Positions 1 through 9,329 of a DNA stretch of 64,000 bases are shown here, piece by piece. The first letter of the stretch is position 1. Each line of letters begins with the position of its first letter. The position numbers and the translations under genes were made by a program. Under the pieces are notes generated by a model. That model saw only the letters and a program-made list of their open reading frames with translations. It was not told where the DNA came from and searched no databases. Source of the DNA: Chryseobacterium angstadtii (GTDB lineage Bacteria > Bacteroidota > Bacteroidia > Flavobacteriales > Weeksellaceae); contig NZ_LFND01000001.1 of NCBI RefSeq assembly GCF_001045465.1, positions 806,001 through 870,000 on the forward strand, in the 5' to 3' direction.

Positions 1-1490
1 AAGGAATTAAAAACAATATTATTATCAACGATTCATTTAATCTGGATCTTGATTCTTTGAAAACGGCTCTTCAGTTTCTGAATGAATATAATAAAACCAA
101 AAAATCTCTGGTCTTAACGGATATTGTTGGGGTAAATTCTAATTCAAAAGAACTTTATGAAGAAGTTTCTGAACTGGTGAATGAACAAAAATTTGATTCT
201 GTGCTGCTTATCGGCGATGAAATATCAAAGTTTAGTGAATTATTTAAATCTAAAACATCTACTTTCGTTAGCACTCAGGAATTAATTGACAGCAAGCATC
301 TTACGGAAATTGAAAACCAGATTATCCTTCTCAAAGGAGCGAGAAAGTTTGAAATAGAAAAGCTTAAAGATATTCTTGAACTGAGAAAGCATGATACGGT
401 TCTGGAAATCAATCTGAATGCGATTCTTCATAACATCAATTATCATAAATCCATACTGAAGCCGGAAACAAAAATGATGGCAATGGTAAAAGCCAATGCA
501 TATGGATTGGGCAGTTATGAAATTTCAGAATTCCTACAACACCATCATATTGATTATCTGGGTGTTGCTTTTGCTGACGAGGGTGTAGAACTCCGTAAAA
601 AAGGGATCACTACTCCGATTGTCGTGATGAATCCTGAGCAGCACAGCTACGAAACCATTATTGAATATAATCTTGAGCCTGAAATATACAGCTTCAGGGT
701 TTTGGAACTTTTCTATGAAGCGGTTCAAAAATCCGGATATGATAAAAAATATCCTATTCACATAAAGCTGGAAACCGGGATGCACCGTCTTGGTTTCAAA
801 GATTTTGAGCTGGATCTTCTAAGCGAAACTTTAAGCTCAAAAAATGTAAAAGTTCAGAGCTTGTTCAGTCATTTGTCTTCTTCTGATGTACCTGAAGAAA
901 GAGAATTTACTTTGAAACAGCTGGAAACTTTTGAAAAGAATTCCGGTTATCTGATTGAAAAACTGGGCTACGCTCCTATCCGACATATTCTCAATTCTTC
1001 CGGAATAACGAGTTATACGGAACATCAGTACGATATGGTAAGAATCGGGATCGGAATGCTAGGAGAATCACCAAGCAGTGAAATACAAAAACAACTGCAG
1101 TCTGTTGTAAGTTTTAAAACTGTAATCTCACAGATTTCAACCGTTGAAAATGGAGAATCTGTAGGTTACAGCAGAAGATACAAGCCGGATCATGCTGCCA
1201 AAATCGCTACAATTCCTGTGGGCTATGCCGACGGAATTCCGAGACTGATCGGAAACCAGGTAGGAAATGTGGGGGTAAATAAAATACTGGCCCCGATTGT
1301 AGGGAATGTCTGTATGGATATGATGATGATCAATGTAGACCAGATCCCGAATGTTAAAGAAGGTGATACCGTTACCGTCTTTAATGCAAAACCAAGTTTA
1401 AAAGAATTCGCAGATTACTGCAAAACGATTACCTATGAAGTGTTAACCTCCATTTCGCCCCGGGTGAAACGGATTTATATAAAAGACTAG
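1..1490 (+). CDS. alr: MurF-alanine racemase fusion, 5' end outside the window
   Basis: The reading frame is open from the first bases of the window, before any start codon. Its first residues (IINDSFNLDLDSL) resemble the C-terminal ligase region of MurF, and the rest is a complete PLP-dependent alanine racemase. MurF adds D-Ala-D-Ala to the UDP-muramyl tripeptide and Alr converts L-Ala to D-Ala, so the fusion joins two cytoplasmic steps of peptidoglycan synthesis. Such MurF-Alr fusions are known in Bacteroidota. Visible Alr motifs are MAMVKANAYGLG with the PLP lysine, VGYSRRY with the likely catalytic tyrosine, PVGYADG and GNVCMDM. A TTG at 57 could be mistaken for a start, but homology continues upstream of it. 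The patatin-like gene follows 2 bases after the stop. Function is near certain; the true start is not in the window. Confidence 0.93.
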   Translation, partial: GIKNNIIINDSFNLDLDSLKTALQFLNEYNKTKKSLVLTDIVGVNSNSKELYEEVSELVNEQKFDSVLLIGDEISKFSELFKSKTSTFVSTQELIDSKHLTEIENQIILLKGARKFEIEKLKDILELRKHDTVLEINLNAILHNINYHKSILKPETKMMAMVKANAYGLGSYEISEFLQHHHIDYLGVAFADEGVELRKKGITTPIVVMNPEQHSYETIIEYNLEPEIYSFRVLELFYEAVQKSGYDKKYPIHIKLETGMHRLGFKDFELDLLSETLSSKNVKVQSLFSHLSSSDVPEEREFTLKQLETFEKNSGYLIEKLGYAPIRHILNSSGITSYTEHQYDMVRIGIGMLGESPSSEIQKQLQSVVSFKTVISQISTVENGESVGYSRRYKPDHAAKIATIPVGYADGIPRLIGNQVGNVGVNKILAPIVGNVCMDMMMINVDQIPNVKEGDTVTVFNAKPSLKEFADYCKTITYEVLTSISPRVKRIYIKD

Positions 1491-1492
1491 CT

Positions 1493-3649
1493 ATGAGAAA
1501 ACTCCTGATTCTTCTCTTCGTATTCCAACTCCTTATGATCCATTCTCAAGTGAAAAAGGATCTGGTGATCCCCAAAAATCCCAAAATAGGTCTTTCCCTT
1601 GCAGGTGGCGGAGCTAAAGGATTTTCACACGTCGGAGTACTGAAAGTATTAGATTCATTGGGAGTAAAGGTAGATTATATATCGGGAACCAGTATGGGAG
1701 CCATTGTAGGCGGACTGTATGCTTCAGGCTATTCCGGAAAAGAAATAGAGAAAATTGTAATGGATACAGATTTCTATTCTCTGATTATGGATCCCAAATC
1801 CAGACAGGAATCGTCTTTCTTCAACAAATCTGTTGATAAATATCTTTTGTCCATTCCTTTAAAAAACGGAAAAATATCCCTTCCCTCTTCTATAAGTTCT
1901 GGCCAGAGAAATGTTTATCTGCTTAAAGAACTTTTTAAAAATGTTTCCAATATTGATGATTTCTCGAAATTACCCATTCCTTTTATGTGTGTAGCCACCA
2001 ATCTGGAAAGCGGAAATATGGAGATTTTCGAAAAGGGAGATCTGGTACAGTCTATTATGGCCAGCTCGGCTTTCCCATCTCTTATGGATCCTGTAAAAAT
2101 TGGAGACAGCATTTACATAGACGGGGCAATGACGGTCAATTATCCTTCAAAACCATTAAAGGACAAAGGAATCGATATCGTCATTGGAGTGGACCTTAAC
2201 CAGGATTTATCAAAAAGAGAGGATTTAAACAACATTATTTCAATTCTTAATCAGGTTATAGACTTTGGAATCAAAAGAGATACCCGGAAACAATACAAAT
2301 ACACGGACATCAATATCAAGCCGAACCTTAAAGGAATGACTGCCACCAGCTATGACGACAAGAAGAAAATTCTGGACAGCGGATATGTGGAAGGCATGAA
2401 ATATACTGCAATATTGGATAAGCTTCCGAAACGGTCCTTTGACCGCCTCAGAGAGCGTGTAAATCCTATATATTCCAATGTGTATAAGATCGATAGTATT
2501 TCATTGGAAGGAGGCAGAATTTACGGTAAAAACTACGTTCTGGGGAAAATGGGGCTTCGTCTCCCCTCTATGCAGACTTATGGAAGCATCAACAAAAAAA
2601 TAGACAAACTGGTTGCTACCAATAATTACCGGTTCATCAATTATGATATCATTCCGGAAAATAATGCCAGCTATCTTAAACTGTATGTCACAGAAGACGA
2701 AGCCCGCCATTTCTTAAAAGTAGGGCTCCATTATGACGAAGTTTTCAAAACAGGGCTTCTGCTGAATTACTCAGGAAAGCGTCTCCTATTTAAAAACTCA
2801 AATCTTTCACTCGATGTAGTGGTAGGAGATAAACCAAGATACTATCTGAATTATTTTATAGACAACGGTTATATTCCAGGATTTGGTATCTACTCTTCAG
2901 GGATGAGCTTTGATCTTAAAAATGTAGATAATAATATCGTTGACAAATGGGAATGGTTCAGAAACGAGGCCTATATACAGTCCGTTTGGAGAGATAAATT
3001 TGCAATTGGAGGTGGAATAAGCCACGATTACTTTGGAGCCGAAATAAACGGTGTACACGAGAGATACATGCGTTTTCTGAACCCTTATGTATTCCTGAAG
3101 AGCGATACGCAGGATGACAAAGATTTCCCTTCCAGAGGGATTTATATCAATGCCGAAGGTAAGGTCATTGATCTTTTGAAATCTGAGGTTGAAAAAAGGA
3201 TCATTCAGGTGAAAGCAGATATAAGACTTAATGTTCCGCTTTCGAAACAGTTCACCTACCGACTTAATCTTTACGGCGGTATTACCATCGGGGATGAGCT
3301 TCCTGAATTTTACCAGTACAGGCTGGGTGGAATTTTTGAACAGAATTTGATTAATTTCAAAAGCTTCGGTGGATTCTATTTTGCGCAGTTAAATACAAAC
3401 AATGTGGTACTGGTTTCTAATGATATCCAGTTTAAATTCAACAAAAACTATTTTATCAGCGGAAATTTTAGTTTTGCTAATCTTTCTGATGATATAAAAT
3501 TTGAGGATGCAGTTAAAGTAAATTTTAGTTCTTTAGGACTTACTGCAGGCTACAAATCTCCTTTCGGGCAGATTAAAGTAAATTTTAGCCACTCACTTAA
3601 AAACAATCAAAAAGGCATATTCAGTGTTATTTTAGGACACTGGTTTTAA
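1493..3649 (+). CDS. Patatin-like phospholipase with C-terminal outer-membrane barrel
   Basis: This 718-residue protein begins with a signal peptide (LLILLFVFQLLMIHSQ). It continues with a patatin domain: oxyanion loop LAGGGAKGFSHVG near residues 36-48, nucleophile elbow GTSMG near 64, and the DGA motif (IYIDGAMTVNYP) near 210 that gives the dyad aspartate. After a POTRA-like linker (residues ~330-400), the rest looks like a BamA/Omp85-type 'bacterial surface antigen' barrel ending in aromatic HWF, as expected for an outer-membrane protein. The PlpD family has this passenger-POTRA-barrel layout. It probably acts as a surface or periplasmic lipid acyl hydrolase; the substrate is unknown. It lies 2 bp after murF-alr and 4 bp before ybeY, so the three genes are probably cotranscribed. 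Confidence 0.85.
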   Translation: MRKLLILLFVFQLLMIHSQVKKDLVIPKNPKIGLSLAGGGAKGFSHVGVLKVLDSLGVKVDYISGTSMGAIVGGLYASGYSGKEIEKIVMDTDFYSLIMDPKSRQESSFFNKSVDKYLLSIPLKNGKISLPSSISSGQRNVYLLKELFKNVSNIDDFSKLPIPFMCVATNLESGNMEIFEKGDLVQSIMASSAFPSLMDPVKIGDSIYIDGAMTVNYPSKPLKDKGIDIVIGVDLNQDLSKREDLNNIISILNQVIDFGIKRDTRKQYKYTDINIKPNLKGMTATSYDDKKKILDSGYVEGMKYTAILDKLPKRSFDRLRERVNPIYSNVYKIDSISLEGGRIYGKNYVLGKMGLRLPSMQTYGSINKKIDKLVATNNYRFINYDIIPENNASYLKLYVTEDEARHFLKVGLHYDEVFKTGLLLNYSGKRLLFKNSNLSLDVVVGDKPRYYLNYFIDNGYIPGFGIYSSGMSFDLKNVDNNIVDKWEWFRNEAYIQSVWRDKFAIGGGISHDYFGAEINGVHERYMRFLNPYVFLKSDTQDDKDFPSRGIYINAEGKVIDLLKSEVEKRIIQVKADIRLNVPLSKQFTYRLNLYGGITIGDELPEFYQYRLGGIFEQNLINFKSFGGFYFAQLNTNNVVLVSNDIQFKFNKNYFISGNFSFANLSDDIKFEDAVKVNFSSLGLTAGYKSPFGQIKVNFSHSLKNNQKGIFSVILGHWF

Positions 3650-3653
3650 TACG

Positions 3654-4073
3654 ATGATACAATTCTTTTACGAAAACTTACAGGAATCTGTCAATACAGA
3701 TTATCAAAAATGGCTGGAAGATATTATTCTTTCGGAAGAAAAAAAACTGGGTGAAATCAACTATATATTCTGTGATGACGAATATCTTTTAAAAATCAAT
3801 CAGGACTATCTTCAGCATGATTATTATACCGACATCATCACTTTCGATTATGTAAAAGGCAAAACAATAAGCGGGGAGATTTTTGTATCTTTGCAGCGAA
3901 TTTCAGACAACGCTTCTACTCTATCCAAAGATTATGAAGAAGAATTAAAAAGGGTCTTGGCCCATGGCATTCTTCACCTCTCAGGATACAAGGATAAGAC
4001 GGAAGAAGAAGAGAAAGAGATGCGAAGAATGGAAGATCTTTATCTGGCTAAGTTCAGGAATTTAAATTCTTAA
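3654..4073 (+). CDS. ybeY: rRNA maturation endoribonuclease YbeY
   Basis: YbeY is a cytoplasmic metal-dependent RNase needed for 16S rRNA 3'-end maturation and ribosome quality control. The 139-residue product has the family zinc motif in the form HGILHLSGYKDKT near residues 103-115. The third metal ligand, His in E. coli (HGxLHLxGYDH), is replaced by Lys-Asp here, a variation I recall as usual in Bacteroidota orthologues. The length is typical of the family. The ATG at 3654 lies 4 bases after the patatin gene, which suggests cotranscription. About 150 bp with a parS-like site separate it from mnmG. Confidence 0.9.
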   Translation: MIQFFYENLQESVNTDYQKWLEDIILSEEKKLGEINYIFCDDEYLLKINQDYLQHDYYTDIITFDYVKGKTISGEIFVSLQRISDNASTLSKDYEEELKRVLAHGILHLSGYKDKTEEEEKEMRRMEDLYLAKFRNLNS

Positions 4074-4160
4074 CAAATTGAAGAATCACTTAAAGGATAA
4101 TCCGTAAAGTGTTCAAACATAGTCACAATAAAAGCTCACCTAGAGTGCATTCTCTAAAAA

Positions 4161-4176
4161 TGTTTCACGTGAAACA
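4161..4176. promoter_or_regulatory. parS-like ParB-binding palindrome, copy 1
   Basis: TGTTTCACGTGAAACA is a perfect 16-bp palindrome and fits the widely conserved parS consensus TGTTNCACGTGAAACA bound by ParB/Spo0J. The symmetry extends to 20 bp (4159-4178). It lies 46 bp before the mnmG start and a second copy lies just past the mnmG stop. parS sites usually cluster near the replication origin. No parA or parB gene is in this window. Confidence 0.85.
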
Positions 4177-4222
4177 TTCATAGAAAACAGTAATATTAAA
4201 GGCTTTAAAAAGCAATATAAAA

Positions 4223-6085
4223 ATGATTTCAGATACATATGACGTAATCGTAGTAGGTGCCGGACATGCAGGTTGTGAAGCTGCAGCTGCGGCCGCGAAT
4301 TTAGGTTCGAAGACCCTGCTTGTTACAATGAATATGCAGACCATCGGACAGATGAGCTGCAACCCTGCAATGGGAGGAATCGCAAAAGGACAGATCGTAA
4401 GAGAGATTGATGCTATGGGAGGATACTCCGGAATTGTAGCAGATAAATCTGCCATCCAGTTCAAAATGCTGAACCTTTCCAAGGGCCCAGCGATGTGGTC
4501 TCCAAGAACGCAAAATGACAGAATGCTTTTTGCGGAAGAATGGAGATTGGCATTAGAAAATACACCCAATCTTGACTTCTTTCAGGATATGGTGAAACAG
4601 CTTATTGTTGAAAATAATAAAGTAACCGGAGTGGTTACTTCTTTAGGAATTGAAATAAAAGGCAAATCTGTTGTTCTTACCAACGGTACATTTCTTAACG
4701 GATTAATTCATGTTGGAGACAAACAATTGGGAGGTGGAAGAATGGGTGAACCCAGAGCTTTCGGAATTACAGAACAATTGGTTTCTTTAGGTTTCGAAGC
4801 AGGAAGAATGAAAACAGGAACTCCTCCCCGCGTAGACGGAAGAAGTCTTGATTATTCTAAAATGGAAGAACAGAAAGGAGATGAAAATCCTCAAAAGTTC
4901 AGCTATATGGATACGCCTAAACTGACAAAGCAATTAAGCTGTCATATTGTTTACACCAACGAAACAGTACATGATATTTTAAGAGAAGGTTTTGACAGAA
5001 GCCCAATGTTTAATGGAACTATTCAGAGTTTGGGACCAAGATACTGCCCGAGTATAGAAGATAAAATCAACCGTTTTGCAGAAAGAACAAGACACCAGCT
5101 TTTCGTAGAACCGGAAGGATGGAAAACGGTTGAAATCTACGTAAACGGATTCAGTTCTTCGCTTCCGGAAGATGTACAGATTAAAGCTATGAAGCAGATT
5201 CCGGGCTTTGAAAATGTAAAAGTTTTCCGTCCCGGCTATGCCATTGAATACGATTACTTCCCTCCTACCCAGCTAAAACATACTTTAGAAACAAAATTAA
5301 TTGACAATTTATATTTTGCAGGTCAAATTAACGGGACTACAGGATATGAAGAAGCTGCCGGACAGGGATTAATTGCAGGAATCAATGCCCACAATAAAGT
5401 ACACGACAAAGAAGATTTTATCCTGAACAGAGACGAAGCGTATATCGGAGTACTTATTGACGACTTGATTACAAAGGGAACTGAAGAACCTTACAGAATG
5501 TTCACTTCCCGTGCAGAATACAGACTTTTGCTAAGACAGGATAACGCAGACATCAGACTTACTGAAAAAGCTTACCATTTAGGCCTTGCTAAAGAAGACA
5601 GATTAAGAAAAGTTGAAACGAAAGTAACTAAGAGTCAGGAACTTGAAGAGTTTTTAAGAGAAACTTCTTTAAAACCTGGAATCATTAATCCTATTCTGGA
5701 AACTATTGAGAGTAATCCTGTAGATCAGGCTTACAGAGCAGCACAATTCCTTACCAGACCAAATATCACGCTTGATAAGCTGGATACAATCGATACTATC
5801 AGAGAATTTTCTTCTCAATATGATGATGAAGTGAGAGAACAGGCTGAGATCAATATCAAGTACAAAGGATATATAGAAAAGGAAAAGGAAAACGTAGCTA
5901 AACTCAACCGTCTGGAAAATATAAAAATCCCGGAAGATTTTGATTATACAAGCCTTTCAAGCCTTTCTTCAGAAGCAAAACAGAAAATGTCTAATGTAAA
6001 ACCAAAAACCATCGCCCAGGCTGGTAGAATCAGTGGGGTATCACCTGCTGATATTAACGTTTTACTGGTGTATTTAGGACGTTAA
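4223..6085 (+). CDS. mnmG: tRNA uridine-5-carboxymethylaminomethyl modification enzyme MnmG (GidA)
   Basis: MnmG works with MnmE to install the carboxymethylaminomethyl group on U34 of several tRNAs, using FAD, NADH and methylene-tetrahydrofolate. The 620-residue protein has the N-terminal FAD-binding Rossmann motif (VVGAGHAGCEAAAAAANLG, residues ~10-28), the family signatures NPAMGGIAKG and GGGRMGEPRA, the TGTPPRVDGR region, and FAGQINGTTGYEEAAGQG near residue 365. The C-terminal helical domain that binds MnmE and tRNA (ending SGVSPADINVLLVYLGR) is complete, and the length is normal. The gene stands alone between two parS-like palindromes. mnmG lies next to the origin in many bacteria. Confidence 0.97.
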   Translation: MISDTYDVIVVGAGHAGCEAAAAAANLGSKTLLVTMNMQTIGQMSCNPAMGGIAKGQIVREIDAMGGYSGIVADKSAIQFKMLNLSKGPAMWSPRTQNDRMLFAEEWRLALENTPNLDFFQDMVKQLIVENNKVTGVVTSLGIEIKGKSVVLTNGTFLNGLIHVGDKQLGGGRMGEPRAFGITEQLVSLGFEAGRMKTGTPPRVDGRSLDYSKMEEQKGDENPQKFSYMDTPKLTKQLSCHIVYTNETVHDILREGFDRSPMFNGTIQSLGPRYCPSIEDKINRFAERTRHQLFVEPEGWKTVEIYVNGFSSSLPEDVQIKAMKQIPGFENVKVFRPGYAIEYDYFPPTQLKHTLETKLIDNLYFAGQINGTTGYEEAAGQGLIAGINAHNKVHDKEDFILNRDEAYIGVLIDDLITKGTEEPYRMFTSRAEYRLLLRQDNADIRLTEKAYHLGLAKEDRLRKVETKVTKSQELEEFLRETSLKPGIINPILETIESNPVDQAYRAAQFLTRPNITLDKLDTIDTIREFSSQYDDEVREQAEINIKYKGYIEKEKENVAKLNRLENIKIPEDFDYTSLSSLSSEAKQKMSNVKPKTIAQAGRISGVSPADINVLLVYLGR

Positions 6086-6093
6086 ATCAAAAA

Positions 6094-6109
6094 TGTTTCA
6101 CGTGAAACA
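6094..6109. promoter_or_regulatory. parS-like ParB-binding palindrome, copy 2
   Basis: Same 16-mer as at 4161-4176, TGTTTCACGTGAAACA, here inside a 22-bp perfect palindrome (6091-6112). It starts 9 bp after the mnmG stop. Two identical copies 1.93 kb apart around one gene are very unlikely by chance and support a centromere-like ParB loading zone. Confidence 0.85.
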
Positions 6110-6126
6110 TTTGTCAATTAAAAGCA

Positions 6127-6178
6127 AAAATTAAGGCATTTATGTACGTTGAATTTAACTCATAAATGTCTTAATTTT
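6127..6178 (+). terminator. Long hairpin after mnmG, probable terminator
   Basis: Arms AAAATTAAGGCATTTATG (6127-6144) and CATAAATGTCTTAATTTT (6161-6178) pair over 18 bp with one G-U pair and a 16-base loop. It lies between mnmG and the methyltransferase gene, where transcription of mnmG would be expected to end. The T-run is short. Confidence 0.5.
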
Positions 6179-6200
6179 AAAATATCAAGATAACAATTCA

Positions 6201-7022
6201 ATGAGAATAAAAGATCATTTTCTTTCACAGGAAATATTTGAAATAAAAGAAACAGATACAAAAGGGGTTTTCAAAACCTCCCCTATCCCATCCAATATTT
6301 CGAAATATTATGAAAGCGAAGATTATATTTCCCACCACCAGGATTCCGGAAGCTTTAAAGAAAAACTGTATAAATTTCTACAGTCTTTCAATCTGCAATA
6401 CAAAAAAAATATTCTTGCAGACAGAATAAAAAAAGGATCTAAAGTTCTGGATTACGGTTGCGGAGCCGGAGAATTTGTAAAGTATATAGAAGAAGATTTT
6501 CAGACTTTCGGATTCGAACCCGATGCGGATGCAAGAAAAGCTGCAACCACTAAAATTACTAAAGCGGATATCATTGACAATATCGAAATTATTCCTGATA
6601 ATAGCTTAGATGCAATTACTTTATGGCATGTATTCGAGCATGTAGAAAACCAGGATGAAATGCTGAAGATATTTCATGAGAAATTAAAAGACAAAGGACT
6701 TCTAATTATTGCTGTTCCCAACCCTACTTCCTATGATGCAAAACATTACAAAGAATATTGGGCAGCTTATGATGTACCGCGACATATTTATCATTTTTCC
6801 AAAAATGGTATGGAAAATTTAATTTCTAAGAAACCGGATTGGAAAATGAGAAAAATCAAACCTTTGGTGTTGGACTCCTTTTACATTTCCATGTTGAGCG
6901 AAAAATACAAGAAATCGCCTCTTTTTTGGCTAAAAGCGGTCATCTACGGAACGATTTCTAACGTAAAGGCACTTTTTTCAAACGAATTTTCAAGTTTGAT
7001 ATACATTATCGAAAAAAGATAG
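6201..7022 (+). CDS. Class I SAM-dependent methyltransferase
   Basis: The 273-residue protein carries the SAM-binding motif I VLDYGCGAGEFVKYI (~ residues 86-100), an acidic residue at the end of strand 2 (FGFEPDADA), and the motif LWHVFEHVENQDEML, typical of the Methyltransf_11/23 group. The 85 residues before the fold (SPIPSNISKYYESEDYISH) resemble those of Bacteroidota methyltransferases acting on lipids, quinones or sugars, but nothing here shows the substrate. It is a single gene starting at ATG 6201, about 115 bp after mnmG, with a terminator-like hairpin downstream. Confidence 0.8.
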   Translation: MRIKDHFLSQEIFEIKETDTKGVFKTSPIPSNISKYYESEDYISHHQDSGSFKEKLYKFLQSFNLQYKKNILADRIKKGSKVLDYGCGAGEFVKYIEEDFQTFGFEPDADARKAATTKITKADIIDNIEIIPDNSLDAITLWHVFEHVENQDEMLKIFHEKLKDKGLLIIAVPNPTSYDAKHYKEYWAAYDVPRHIYHFSKNGMENLISKKPDWKMRKIKPLVLDSFYISMLSEKYKKSPLFWLKAVIYGTISNVKALFSNEFSSLIYIIEKR

Positions 7023-7584
7023 AAAATCGATTTTTGAGCCATTTCTGAAGGCCAATTTTCATCAATTTTGACCAAAAAAACAAAAACCCTGAGAATTTCC
7101 GGGTTTTATTTTTTCATCCTGATTCAAATTCAAAAACTAAATTTGAAAAAAATTTAAACTCCCCTACCCCACTTTTAAAAATCTGTAAAATAAAAAGTAT
7201 AGACCTTATTAATTTTTAGACAGTTGAAAATAAAAAATCAACTCCATCAAAAAAATTGCATTTAACAAAAACTTTTGAAACTCAGAAAATTTAATTTCAC
7301 GTTTTCTACAAAAAAGGAGATCAAGTAAAAAAGTAATCACGTGAAAAAAGAGAAATTATAAAAAATTCTGAAATCTGATTTTTCTAAAGATGAAAAATCA
7401 AAATTCATAAAATTATCAGATATCCACATCTTTTTAACAAATTATAAAATCAGGCAGTAATTTTTGAACTTTTGAAATTCCGGAACAAAATTTTAAAATT
7501 CTGAGGAAATTAAAATGAAAAAATTTTTTATAAAAAAAGACCGCCATTACTGACGGTCTCCATTATGTAAAAAAAATTTAAATT
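7023..7584. other. AT-rich intergenic region between methyltransferase and pgk
   Basis: No convincing gene lies in these 560 bases, which are strikingly A/T-rich. Near the left end AAAACCC (7083-7089) can pair with GGGTTTT (7101-7107), followed by a T-rich run: a probable terminator for the methyltransferase. Near the right end AGACCG (7538-7543) and CGGTCT (7554-7559) form a hairpin whose T-run is on the minus strand, a probable pgk terminator. The middle holds TCACGTGAAA (7337-7346), a degenerate parS core, and ATATCCACA, one mismatch from a DnaA box. It may be part of the origin-proximal zone. Confidence 0.5.
7532..7560 (-). terminator. Probable pgk terminator
   Basis: Read on the minus strand, AGACCG and CGGTCT form a stem around a 10-base loop and are followed by a run of seven T. 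It lies 25 bp after the pgk stop. Confidence 0.7.
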
Positions 7585-8775
7585 CTATTTATTGATTGCA
7601 GCAACACCCGGAAGTTCCAAACCTTCCAGACTTTCAAGCATTGCTCCACCACCGGTAGAAACATAGCTTACTTTGTCACCGTATCCGAACTGTTTTACAA
7701 AAGCAACACTATCTCCTCCTCCAACAAGAGAAAACGCTCCTAATTTTGTAGCCTCGGCAATACTGTCTCCAAGAGCAACCGTTCCTCCCGCAAAGTTGGA
7801 CATTTCGAAAACTCCGATCGGACCGTTCCAAAGAATTGTTCTTGAATTCAGCAATACATCATTGAACTGATCTCTTGATTTGTGACCAGCATCAAGTCCC
7901 ATCCATCCTTCAGGAATTGCATAGATGTCTGCTTCTTTTCTCTCCGTATCATTGTTGAAAGCTTCGGCAATAATAGCATCCGAAGGAAGATATACCTTTA
8001 CCTGGTTTTCTTTTGCCTTTCCTAAAATCTCAAGAGCCAAAGGAAGCTTATCCTCTTCTACTAACGAGTTACCGATTTTCCCGCCTAAAGCTTTAATAAA
8101 AGTAAACGCCATACCTCCACCAATGATCAAATTATCGATGGCAGGAAGGATATTTTCTATAATGGTAATTTTAGTTGAAACTTTAGAACCACCAAGTATC
8201 GCTGTTACAGGTCTTTCCCCTTTTCTTAAAACTTTATCAATAGCCTGAAGTTCCTTAGCCATTAATAAACCGAAAAATTTAGTTGAATTAAAATATTGTG
8301 CGATTACAGCTGTAGAAGCATGTGCTCTGTGTGCAGTCCCGAATGCATCGTTTACGAAAGCATCTCCCAACTTGGAAAGCTTTTCAGCGAATCCCTCATC
8401 ACCTTTTTCTTCTTCACTGTGAAAACGCAGATTCTCCAACAATAAGATCTCTCCCGGTTGAAGCTCAGAAGCAGCCTTTTCAGCCTTATCTCCGATACAT
8501 TCGTCCACAAACTTCACTTCCTGTCCAAGAACGCTAGAAACTTCGTCTACGATATGTTTAAGAGAGAATTCATCTTTAACCTCCCCTTTCGGTCTTCCAA
8601 GGTGCGTCATAAGGATCACAGAACCTCCGTCGTTAAGAATTTTTTCAACCGTTGGTTTTACAGCCGTGATTCTTGTATTGTCTGTCACTTTCAGCTGATC
8701 GTCCTGCGGAACATTAAAGTCCACTCTTACCAGAGCCTTCTTGTCTTTAAAATTGAAATCATTGATTGTTTTCAT
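7585..8775 (-). CDS. pgk: Phosphoglycerate kinase
   Basis: Pgk catalyses the reversible transfer of phosphate from 1,3-bisphosphoglycerate to ADP in glycolysis. The protein (~396 residues) has the N-terminal signature [13 protein letters not shown], substrate-binding residues in HLGRPKG, the hinge region and the nucleotide-binding [13 protein letters not shown] near the C-terminus. The length matches the family. Two in-frame ATG codons lie 9 bases apart; I prefer the second (8775), giving [14 protein letters not shown] as in relatives; the first would add MIL. A minus-strand promoter box TACATTTG (8800-8807) with TTG 16 bases upstream supports a short leader. It is the only minus-strand gene between murF-alr and tsaB. 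Confidence 0.96.
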   Translation of the reverse strand: MKTINDFNFKDKKALVRVDFNVPQDDQLKVTDNTRITAVKPTVEKILNDGGSVILMTHLGRPKGEVKDEFSLKHIVDEVSSVLGQEVKFVDECIGDKAEKAASELQPGEILLLENLRFHSEEEKGDEGFAEKLSKLGDAFVNDAFGTAHRAHASTAVIAQYFNSTKFFGLLMAKELQAIDKVLRKGERPVTAILGGSKVSTKITIIENILPAIDNLIIGGGMAFTFIKALGGKIGNSLVEEDKLPLALEILGKAKENQVKVYLPSDAIIAEAFNNDTERKEADIYAIPEGWMGLDAGHKSRDQFNDVLLNSRTILWNGPIGVFEMSNFAGGTVALGDSIAEATKLGAFSLVGGGDSVAFVKQFGYGDKVSYVSTGGGAMLESLEGLELPGVAAINK

Positions 8776-8799
8776 AAGTATCATTGAATTTTCGTTTCA

Positions 8800-8826
8800 C
8801 AAATGTAAGCTTTTAAACTTTTTCAA
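8800..8826 (-). promoter_or_regulatory. pgk promoter
   Basis: On the minus strand TTG (8826-8824) and TACATTTG (8807-8800) are 16 bases apart, a fit to the Bacteroidota consensus, just upstream of pgk. Confidence 0.55.
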
Positions 8827-9329
8827 CAGATCTCCCAAAACAAAACTTTTGGAAAACTTTCCCCCAACCCAATCACCCATTAATCAACAATTTTTTTCTC
8901 TTTAAAAAAAAGAATAATGTAGTTGTTGTTGAGTATTGTTAGTTTCGGGGATAAGTTTTACGAAAATAATTGGTAACAATTAATTTTTATTCAATTCATA
9001 TTTAATTCACATTGTAATATCTTGTAAATGTGCCTTTTCACAGACTTATTAACAGATGTGAGTAACTTTCCCACAAACCCAGTATTAGTAATTTTTTTAT
9101 GGAAAAACTTCGGATTAAGTGGAGAAAACATTTTGAAAGTTGTGGTTAAAATTTTCAATTCTATTTTCCATTACGAAATAAATTCATCTTTAAAAATAGA
9201 AAGTTCGAAAAAGTTTTCCACAGTTATTCACAGACCTTTTCACAATTTACTCCCGATTAACTAACAGGATTTGTTATTATTCTTACCTTTGTCATGAAAT
9301 AAAATCTAAAAAGACTTAATACAGGTATT
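8808..9329. other. Candidate chromosomal replication origin (oriC)
   Basis: This AT-rich gap separates the divergent genes pgk and rpiB. It contains DnaA-box-like sites (consensus TTWTNCACA): TTTTCCACA (9214-9222) and TTATTCACA (9224-9232) match fully; CTTTTCACA (9236-9244 and 9034-9042) and TTATTAACA (~9047) are near matches. In both clusters the boxes repeat every 10-13 bp on one face of the helix. Between the clusters are A/T-only stretches that could unwind. Further full matches lie inside rpiB (9435-9443 and, inverted, 9488-9496). Two parS sites 3-5 kb away fit an origin. Against it: dnaA is not here, and most genes to the left are on the plus strand, which would put them on the lagging strand. 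Confidence 0.45.
9284..9291 (+). promoter_or_regulatory. rpiB promoter -7 box
   Basis: TACCTTTG fits TAnnTTTG and lies 39 bp before the rpiB ATG. No well-spaced TTG box is clear. Confidence 0.45.

Noticed and set aside
57..1490. TTG at 57 as the start of a 477-residue alanine racemase
   Set aside because: MurF-like sequence continues in frame upstream to the first bases of the window, so this is the inside of a longer fusion gene.
9028..9264. 78-codon frame in the pgk-rpiB gap
   Set aside because: It is built around the DnaA-box-like words and has no recognisable domain; treated as part of the origin candidate.
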